Shown here: positions 6,656-11,221 of the stretch, piece after piece | How the letters are laid out: each line of letters opens with the position of its first letter | Numbering within the stretch: position 1 is the first letter of the stretch | Assembly: GCA_947589585.1 (NCBI GenBank) | Contig: CANQCA010000043.1 | Location: 1-11,221, forward strand | Direction: 5' to 3' | From: an uncultured Clostridia bacterium | GTDB taxonomy: Bacteria; Bacillota; Clostridia; Christensenellales; Borkfalkiaceae | Length of the DNA stretch: 11,221 nt | Translations under genes and position numbers: made by a program | The notes under the pieces: generated by a model | The model's database searches: none | Seen by the model: the letters and a program-made list of their open reading frames with translations, nothing else | What the model was told of the DNA's origin: nothing

Positions 6656-7128
6656 CCGAAGGTATCGTCGAGCAGCACATAGGCATAGCGCTGCCCGCTC
6701 ATGTAGCGCATCCCGTAGTAGACGAAGGTGCGCTCGATCGTGCCGAACACGTCCTCGAACGCATCTGTGCCGCCGCCGTCTGCAGGGAGAGAGTAGGAGA
6801 CGGTGATCTCCTTTCTCAGGAAGGGTCGGGCGGGGATGAAGTCGACGAAGGTCAGGGCGGACGTCTCGCAATAGCCCATGATCTTACGGTAGGGCCCGTC
6901 GTTGACGAGATATTCTACGGCGGTGAACCCTTCCCCCTCGTTGAGGACGCGCACATAGTAGGTCTCCGGGATGAGAAACAATTTATTTTCCTCGCTCTCC
7001 GCCGAATAAAACCACACGTTGGACGTGGCGGCGACGGCATAGCGCAGAGGGTCGGCGTGCGCCGTCACCACGTGGAATTGCGGCGAAAAGAACAAGAGGG
7101 CAAGAAGAAACCGGGCACATACTTTCAT
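6436..7128 (-). CDS. Secreted protein with C-terminal membrane anchor, SH3-like
   Basis: This 230-aa protein has an N-terminal signal peptide (KVCARFLLALLFFSPQF, cleavage likely after AHA at residue 25), a beta-rich domain (SNVWFYSAESEENKLFLIPE, TYYVRVLNEGEGFTAVEYL, GYCETSALTFVDFIP) like bacterial SH3-type modules, a Glu/Pro/Gly-rich linker (about 165-194), one membrane helix (about 197-216) and a short basic tail RGRR. It shares this plan, on a small scale, with the 847-aa protein encoded at 3238-5781, suggesting related envelope roles. The ATG at 7128 is chosen because the signal peptide starts there and a -10-like TATGAT ends 7 nt upstream; ATG 7140 is the alternative. It diverges from terL and overlaps the end of the plus-strand gene by 220 bp. 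Function unknown. Confidence 0.8.
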   Translation of the reverse strand: MKVCARFLLALLFFSPQFHVVTAHADPLRYAVAATSNVWFYSAESEENKLFLIPETYYVRVLNEGEGFTAVEYLVNDGPYRKIMGYCETSALTFVDFIPARPFLRKEITVSYSLPADGGGTDAFEDVFGTIERTFVYYGMRYMSGQRYAYVLLDDTFGYIPIEEEPVFEHNDDFLSVPSPPEVNEEASGEGGLGGVQIAAICIAGVAAAAVGFFILRGRRSSLGQDSGQG

Positions 7129-7130
7129 AA

Positions 7131-7145
7131 GCGCTATCATAGCGC
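7131..7145. promoter_or_regulatory. Inverted repeat over the divergent promoter region between membrane-protein gene and terL
   Basis: GCGCTA-tca-TAGCGC is a perfect 6-bp inverted repeat with a 3-nt centre. It covers a minus-strand -10-like TATGAT (7141-7136), which stands 7 nt before the ATG at 7128, and a plus-strand TATCAT (7135-7140). Its placement between divergent genes suits an operator. No good -35 is seen on either strand, so this is tentative. Confidence 0.4.
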
Positions 7146-7160
7146 GGCCACGAGGGCGCA

Positions 7161-7166
7161 GGAGAG
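7161..7166 (+). promoter_or_regulatory. Shine-Dalgarno site selecting a TTG start for terL
   Basis: GGAGAG (preceded by CA) lies 6 nt before TTG 7173 but 15 nt before the next ATG (7182), so the TTG is the better start. Confidence 0.6.
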
Positions 7167-7172
7167 AAAGTT

Positions 7173-8624
7173 TTGACGAAAATGAACGAAGTTTTGCTGA
7201 AAATCCAGGAGATCGAACGTGAACAGAGAAGGCGGCGGGAGGAGGACACGCTCTCCCGCTACAACGCGGGCCCAAAAAAGCACAAAAAGCAGCTTGCCTT
7301 CCACAGATGCAAGAAGCGCAACCGCTGGGTGTTCGGCGGGAACCGCTCGGGGAAGACGGAGTGCGGGGCCGTCGAGGCCGTATGGATGGCGCGGGGCGTT
7401 CATCCCTACAGAAAGAACAGGCCCGACGTATTCGGCTGGGTGGTCTCCCTCACGGCGCAGGTGCAGCGCGACGTCGCACAGGCGAAGATCCTGCACTATC
7501 TCCGTCCCGATTGGATCGACGATATCATCATGACGAGCGGCAGGAAGGACAGCCCCGCTTCGGGCATCATCGACCAGATCCGGGTGAAGAACGTCTTCGG
7601 CGGCATCTCCGTCATCGGCTTCAAGAGTTGCGATCAGGGCAGGGAACGCTTTCAGGGGAGTTCGCTCGATTTCGTCTGGTTTGACGAAGAGCCCCCCAAG
7701 GAGATCTATGAGGAATGCCGCATGCGCGTCGCCGATCGGGAGGGGGATATCTTCGGCACGATGACCCCCCTGAAGGGGCTCACCTTCGTGTATGAGGAAA
7801 TTTATCTCAACCCGAGGAGCGACCCCGAAGTCTGGTATGAGTTCATGGAGTGGGCGGATAATCCCTTCCTTCCCAAAAAGGAGATCGCCCTTTTGGAGGC
7901 CACGCTGGATGAGACCACCAAGCAGGCGAGAAGGTACGGGAAATTCTGCACGCGGGAGGGGCTCGTCTACCCCGAGTTCGACGAGGGCGTGCACGTCATC
8001 GACCCCTTTCCCATTCCCCCCGAATGGCAGGACACCATCTCCATCGACCCCGGGCTCAAAAATCCGCTCTCCGCACATTGGTATGCGGTGGACTACGACG
8101 GGAACGTCTACGTCGTCGCCGAGCACTACGCGGCCGGGCTGAATGTGGACGAACACGCGGACGCCATATTTGCAGTTTCCGAACGCATCGGGTGGAAGAA
8201 GGACGCGAGGGGAAGGCTCTCTGCCCTCATCGACTCCGCGGCCGACGCGAAGACGCTTGCCTCGCAGAGGAGCGTGACCGAACTCTTCTACGAGCGCGGC
8301 ATCCTCGCAGACCCCCGCGTAAATAAGGACGTGTTCAGCGGGATCGCGCAGGTGAAGAGCTACCTCTCGAGGAAAAACGGCCTTCCCGACCTCTACATCT
8401 TCAGGAATTGTACGAACATGATCAGGGAGTTCAAGGGGTATTTCTACGGGAGCGGCGAGTCGCCCGTGAAGCGGGACGACCATGCGATGGACGAGCTTCG
8501 CTACTATCTCATGACGCGTCCGAAATGTGCCCGTATCCCGCAGGAAAAGAGCGCCATCGAGCGGGATAAGGCACGGCGCACAAGGGAGCTTTCCCGCCGC
8601 AGGGGAGAAAATTATGGAAGATAA
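7173..8624 (+). CDS. terL: Phage terminase large subunit
   Basis: TerL is the ATP-driven motor and nuclease that packages phage DNA through the portal and cuts it. The 483-aa protein has an N-terminal charged helix, Walker A GGNRSGKT (residues 55-62), Walker B LDFVWFDEEP (165-174, with D171/E172), the coupling motif GTMTP (195-199), and an RNase H-like nuclease domain with probable metal ligands D292 (SIDPG), D354 (LIDSAAD) and D436/D440 (DDHAMDELRYYL). All key residues are present, so it looks functional. The TTG start is supported by a well-placed Shine-Dalgarno; ATG 7182 is the alternative. It is the first gene of the head operon and overlaps the next gene by 11 bp. No typical small terminase precedes it, which is unusual. 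Confidence 0.95.
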   Translation: MTKMNEVLLKIQEIEREQRRRREEDTLSRYNAGPKKHKKQLAFHRCKKRNRWVFGGNRSGKTECGAVEAVWMARGVHPYRKNRPDVFGWVVSLTAQVQRDVAQAKILHYLRPDWIDDIIMTSGRKDSPASGIIDQIRVKNVFGGISVIGFKSCDQGRERFQGSSLDFVWFDEEPPKEIYEECRMRVADREGDIFGTMTPLKGLTFVYEEIYLNPRSDPEVWYEFMEWADNPFLPKKEIALLEATLDETTKQARRYGKFCTREGLVYPEFDEGVHVIDPFPIPPEWQDTISIDPGLKNPLSAHWYAVDYDGNVYVVAEHYAAGLNVDEHADAIFAVSERIGWKKDARGRLSALIDSAADAKTLASQRSVTELFYERGILADPRVNKDVFSGIAQVKSYLSRKNGLPDLYIFRNCTNMIREFKGYFYGSGESPVKRDDHAMDELRYYLMTRPKCARIPQEKSAIERDKARRTRELSRRRGENYGR

Positions 8625-8880
8625 ACTTACCGAAGCCATCACAAAGGTCGCCCTCGGGTTCTCCGTCGAAGAGATCACCGAGGAATATGCGGCCGACGGA
8701 GAGGGCGAGCTCAAGCTCGTCAAGCGCAAGGAGACGAGGAAGGACGTCCCGCCCGACCTCAAGGCGGTGCGCCTTTTGTGGGAGGAGAGGGACCTTATGA
8801 AGCTTTCGGATGAAGAGCTCGAGCGCGAGCGGCGCAGGCTCCTCGAGGAGCTCAGAAGGGAGGAAGAGAAAAATCAATGA
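8614..8880 (+). CDS. Small helical phage protein between terL and portal (possible TerS-tail-like)
   Basis: This 88-aa protein starts at ATG 8614, preceded by AGGGGAGA at a suitable distance. The sequence is charged and mostly helical: TKVALGFSVEEITEEYAAD, a basic strand LVKRKETRKDVPPDLKAV, and a coiled-coil-like end SDEELERERRRLLEELRREE. The pattern (ALGY-like, EE-x-Y, KRK-x-T-K-x-V-PPD-x-x-A, then a short acidic/basic helix) recalls, from memory, the C-terminal segment of some clostridial phage small-terminase-like proteins, but without a DNA-binding helix-turn-helix. A packaging accessory or portal-interacting role is an inference from position. It overlaps terL (11 bp), and its TGA overlaps an alternative portal start. 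Confidence 0.75.
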   Translation: MEDKLTEAITKVALGFSVEEITEEYAADGEGELKLVKRKETRKDVPPDLKAVRLLWEERDLMKLSDEELERERRRLLEELRREEEKNQ

Positions 8881-8882
8881 TC

Positions 8883-8887
8883 GGAGG
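8883..8887 (+). promoter_or_regulatory. Shine-Dalgarno site deciding the portal start
   Basis: GGAGG ends 4 nt before ATG 8892. It lies downstream of the competing ATG 8877 (part of an ATGA overlap), so 8892 is the better-supported start although coupling from 8877 is possible. Confidence 0.6.
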
Positions 8888-8891
8888 AAAT

Positions 8892-10736
8892 ATGCAGGAA
8901 AACGATTTGAAAGAACGGGCGGAGAAACTTCGCCGCGAGGCCCTCGTCAAAGAGATAAGGGGGGACTTCGAAGCCCGCCAGCAGGCGAGAAGGCAGATCG
9001 AGCGGGGCTGGCAGCTCAACATGAACTTTGTCAGTGGGGACCAATTCTGCGATATCAACCCCGCCGGGGAGCTCGAGGAAGAGGGGACGGATTTTTATTG
9101 GCAGTCGCGGCGATGTTTCAACCACATCGCGCCCACCGTCGATACCCGTCTTGCCCGCCTCGCCAAGGTGCGCCCCACCCTCGAGGTGCGTGCCTTTTCG
9201 GATAGTGAGGAAGATATCAAGACGGCCCGCCTCTGTTCGGATATCCTTCGCTCGGTCAAGAGCCGCGCCGACCTCGACGGGGTGATCTCCCGCGCCACTC
9301 TCTGGAGCGAAGTGTGCGGGACCGCCTTCTATAAGGTGGTGTGGAATTTCGATGCGGGCCGCATCATCGGAACGGACGAGACCGGCCATTCCCTCAAGGA
9401 AGGGGACGTCGCCGTCATCCCGCTTTCCCCCTTCGAAGTGTACCCCGACGACCTCACGGCCCCTACCATGTCCGAGGTCAAGAGCATCATTCACGCAAAA
9501 GCGGTGCCCGTTGCCGAGATCAAGGAGAAGTTCGGCGTCGAGCTTCCGGGGCGAACCGTCGACGATTTCGCCCTCGCGCCCTACAGTGCGGCGTCGGGCT
9601 GGAAGCGGCCGCAGGACGGCACCCGTTCGCCCGCGCTCGAGGATCGGGAGATCTTAATTGAAAGGTATACCCGCCCCAACGGAACATTTCCCGAGGGACG
9701 GCTGGAGATCGTTGCGGGGGATAAGCTCCTCTTCGAGGGGCCCCTCCCATATAAAAACGGCGACCGCGGCGAGAGGGTGCTGCCCTTTGTAAGGCAGACG
9801 GGGATCGAGCTCGCAGGCTCCTTCTTCGGCACCTCCGTCGTCGACCGCATGATCCCGCTGCAGCGGGCCTACAACGCCGTGAGGAACCGCAAGCACGAGT
9901 TCCTGAACAGGCTCACGGCAGGCGTCGTCGCAGTGGAGGACGGAAGCGTGGATGCGGAAGAGCTGGCCGAGGAGGGCCTTTGTCCCGGGAAGGTGCTCGT
10001 CTACCGCCAAGGCTCGAATGCGCCCGCCTTCCTCGACTGCGGGAAGCTTCCCGCCGAGTTCGGGGAGGAGGAAGAGCGCATCGCGAACGAGTTCGTCCTC
10101 GTCTCGGGGATGAGCGAGATCTCGCGGAATTCCGCCAATCCCACGAACGTCGTGAGCGCCGTCGGATTGCAGCTTCTCCTCGACCAGGATACCAACCGTA
10201 TGCATCAGGCGGTGGAGAGCGTCGAGCGCGCCGTAAAAGAGGTGGGAAAGCAGATCCTGCATCTCTACAAGCAGTTCGCCGCCGCGAAGCGCATCCTCCG
10301 CATGACGGGCACGGGCGGACATACCGAGCTCTATTACTTCGATGCGAGCGAGATCTCGGCGGACGACGTCGTGTTCGAAACGGGCTACGATCGCTCCCCC
10401 TCCGAAGTAAAAGAGGAAATTTTGAACCTTCTCTCGCTCGGCCTTTTGAAGGACGGCGAGGGGAACCTTCCGGATGAGACGCGCAACCGCATCCTGGATG
10501 CGCTCGGCTACGGCTCTCTGGAGAACGCGAGGGATATCTCCCGCCTGCACATCGCGAAGGCGGAGCGGGAAAATATCCTTCTGGCGCAGGAGGATGCGGA
10601 AGCGGATGAATACGACGATCATGCGCTCCACATCACCGAACATCTTCGCTTCCTTCTATCGGGAGGCGAACAGGACGCGGCGACAAAGGCAAGAGTTATG
10701 CGCCATCTCGAAAGCCACCGCCGCAAAGGAGAATAA
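8892..10736 (+). CDS. Phage portal protein, P22-like
   Basis: The portal is the dodecameric ring at one capsid vertex through which TerL pumps DNA and to which the tail attaches. From ATG 8892 it has 614 residues, in the range of podovirus P22-type portals. It begins with a charged helix (QENDLKERAEKLRREA), then the wing/stem region containing FVSGDQF and CFNHIAPTVDTRLARLAKVRP. PLSPFEVYPDDL (about 177-188) resembles the stem-side motif of P22-like portals, followed by LPFVRQTGIELAGSFFGTSVVDRMIPLQRAYNAVRNRKHEFLN (about 295-340; the last part is the helical segment common in these portals), and VVSAVGLQLLLDQDTNRMHQAVE in the crown-side helices. It sits directly after the terminase pair and before the scaffold gene, exactly as expected. 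The family assignment is by pattern; structure prediction would settle the subtype. Confidence 0.88.
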   Translation: MQENDLKERAEKLRREALVKEIRGDFEARQQARRQIERGWQLNMNFVSGDQFCDINPAGELEEEGTDFYWQSRRCFNHIAPTVDTRLARLAKVRPTLEVRAFSDSEEDIKTARLCSDILRSVKSRADLDGVISRATLWSEVCGTAFYKVVWNFDAGRIIGTDETGHSLKEGDVAVIPLSPFEVYPDDLTAPTMSEVKSIIHAKAVPVAEIKEKFGVELPGRTVDDFALAPYSAASGWKRPQDGTRSPALEDREILIERYTRPNGTFPEGRLEIVAGDKLLFEGPLPYKNGDRGERVLPFVRQTGIELAGSFFGTSVVDRMIPLQRAYNAVRNRKHEFLNRLTAGVVAVEDGSVDAEELAEEGLCPGKVLVYRQGSNAPAFLDCGKLPAEFGEEEERIANEFVLVSGMSEISRNSANPTNVVSAVGLQLLLDQDTNRMHQAVESVERAVKEVGKQILHLYKQFAAAKRILRMTGTGGHTELYYFDASEISADDVVFETGYDRSPSEVKEEILNLLSLGLLKDGEGNLPDETRNRILDALGYGSLENARDISRLHIAKAERENILLAQEDAEADEYDDHALHITEHLRFLLSGGEQDAATKARVMRHLESHRRKGE

Positions 10737-10739
10737 GAC

Positions 10740-11132
10740 GTGGAAGAGGAAAACAAAAACGCGGATCCCGGAAGGACGCCCGAAGGGGCATTGCCGGAAA
10801 AATTCAAGAGCGTCGAAGCCCTCGCGCATGCGTACGGAGAGCTCGAAGCCGAATTTACCCGCCGCAGTCAACGGCTCAAAGCGCTCGAGGAGCAGCTCGC
10901 CGAAAGAAAGGGCGAAGGTGCGCATGAGGCGCCCGTGCAGGAGGAGCTCCCGCGGGCGGGCACGCCTTCCGACGAGGAAAAGGCCCGTATCGTGAGCGAA
11001 TACCTGCGTTCGCTCTCGGGCGTTCCCCTCATGGGGGCGGGAGGAACGGGCGTCGTCGCGCCCAGGACCGCTCCCAGGACGATATCCGAAGCGGGGGACC
11101 TCGCCCTCGGATATTTCAAGACCGCAAAATAA
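10740..11132 (+). CDS. Probable phage scaffolding protein
   Basis: This 130-aa acidic protein starts with GTG 10740, 8 nt after AAAGGAG. PEKFKSVEALAHAYGELEAE followed by FTRRSQRLKALEEQLAE is the typical N-terminal helix of phage head scaffolds in podovirus-like modules (KFKSV-x-ALA-x-AY-x-ELE). The middle is low complexity (E, A, P, G), and the end GVVAPRTAPRTISEAGDLALGYFKTAK may bind the capsid protein. Scaffolds direct procapsid assembly and then leave or are cleaved. Position between portal and capsid genes supports the call. It is shorter than many scaffolds, but the pattern of a coiled helix plus a C-terminal binding segment is complete. Confidence 0.75.
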   Translation: MEEENKNADPGRTPEGALPEKFKSVEALAHAYGELEAEFTRRSQRLKALEEQLAERKGEGAHEAPVQEELPRAGTPSDEEKARIVSEYLRSLSGVPLMGAGGTGVVAPRTAPRTISEAGDLALGYFKTAK

Positions 11133-11140
11133 TTTTAATC

Positions 11141-11146
11141 AGGAGG
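11141..11146 (+). promoter_or_regulatory. Strong Shine-Dalgarno site of the capsid gene
   Basis: A perfect AGGAGG lies 10 nt before ATG 11157 in an A-rich leader, fitting a highly translated gene. Confidence 0.8.
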
Positions 11147-11156
11147 AAACAAAACC

Positions 11157-11221
11157 ATGATCACGACCGCAACGGCAGACAGCGCGCTCAAGACCTATTA
11201 CCTTCCCGCGCTCACCGATCA
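11157..11221 (+). CDS. Probable phage major capsid protein, first 21 codons (cut by window end)
   Basis: Only MITTATADSALKTYYLPALT plus one more full codon is visible. The start (TTATAD-x-ALK-x-YYL) resembles the N-termini of major capsid proteins of clostridial podovirus/siphovirus-like prophages, and the position after portal and scaffold genes, with a perfect Shine-Dalgarno, is the standard one. The fold cannot be judged from this fragment. Confidence 0.65.
   Translation, partial: MITTATADSALKTYYLPALTD

Larger units (their letters stand above)
7173..11221 (+). mobile_element. Prophage packaging/head module (continues beyond window)
   Basis: Five consecutive plus-strand genes in canonical phage order (large terminase, small helical protein, portal, scaffold-like, capsid start) overlap or lie a few bases apart, with good Shine-Dalgarno sites at four of them. 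No integrase, attachment-site repeat, full terS or lysis gene is visible to the left, so the left boundary is not defined. GC-rich codon use resembles that of the chromosomal genes, which points to a long-standing or well-adapted element. Confidence 0.85.

Noticed and set aside
7183..7196. Second LexA-like site at the start of terL (GAACGAAGTTTT)
   Set aside because: The spacing between GAAC and GTTT is 3 nt rather than 4 and the second half-site is imperfect; it lies inside coding sequence.
7137..8762. 541-aa minus-strand open frame across terL
   Set aside because: It is antisense to terL, whose ATPase and nuclease motifs are intact. The length is a by-product of GC-rich codon use, and the translated protein shows no recognisable domain.
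8877..8891. ATG 8877 as the portal start
   Set aside because: The Shine-Dalgarno GGAGG lies downstream of it and serves ATG 8892; kept only as an alternative start by translational coupling.
9654..10643. 329-aa minus-strand open frame inside the portal gene
   Set aside because: It is a shadow of the portal gene, with no start-site signal and no recognisable domain.
1..11221. tRNA genes, rRNA, CRISPR arrays
   Set aside because: No cloverleaf-like segments, ribosomal RNA signatures or regularly spaced repeats were seen on either strand.

Overview
The window looks like chromosomal DNA from an endospore-forming, Gram-positive bacterium of the Clostridia type, probably one of the GC-rich, uncultured-gut-like lineages (taxonomy is inference). 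The reasons are a yunB-type sporulation gene, a clostridial-style MurG, secreted proteins with Gram-positive membrane anchors, and a Bacillus/Clostridium-type LexA box.

Layout. Bases 1-1229 (+) hold the 3' half of tyrS, translationally coupled to a YigZ/IMPACT-family gene whose end runs into a small REP-like repeat, followed by a terminator. After an AT-rich spacer, yunB (1430-2098, +) stands behind a sigma-E-like promoter and meets murG (2071-3138, -) tail to tail with a 28-bp overlap. A perfect-palindrome terminator separates murG from a large minus-strand gene (3238-5781) for a secreted, propeller-like, membrane-anchored protein. A compact divergent control region (5782-5956) follows, with a strong minus-strand promoter and, on the plus strand, an extended -10 promoter overlapped by a near-consensus LexA box. 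That box precedes an unrecognised regulator-like gene (5957-6655, +). Convergent with it, over a 220-bp overlap, is a small signal-peptide/C-terminal-anchor protein (6436-7128, -).

From 7173 to the right edge runs a tightly packed phage morphogenesis operon: large terminase, an 88-aa helical protein, P22-like portal, scaffold-like protein, and the first codons of a probable major capsid protein. No integrase, lysis gene or full small terminase is visible; the packaging genes start only 44 bp from the divergent membrane-protein gene.

Two patterns tie the region together. The minus-strand genes lack Shine-Dalgarno sequences and have -10 boxes only 7-8 nt before the start codon, which suggests leaderless mRNAs, whereas most of the phage genes have good Shine-Dalgarno sites. 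The SOS-boxed gene lies 1.2 kb upstream of the packaging module and could be a DNA-damage-induced regulator; a link to the phage genes is a hypothesis only.
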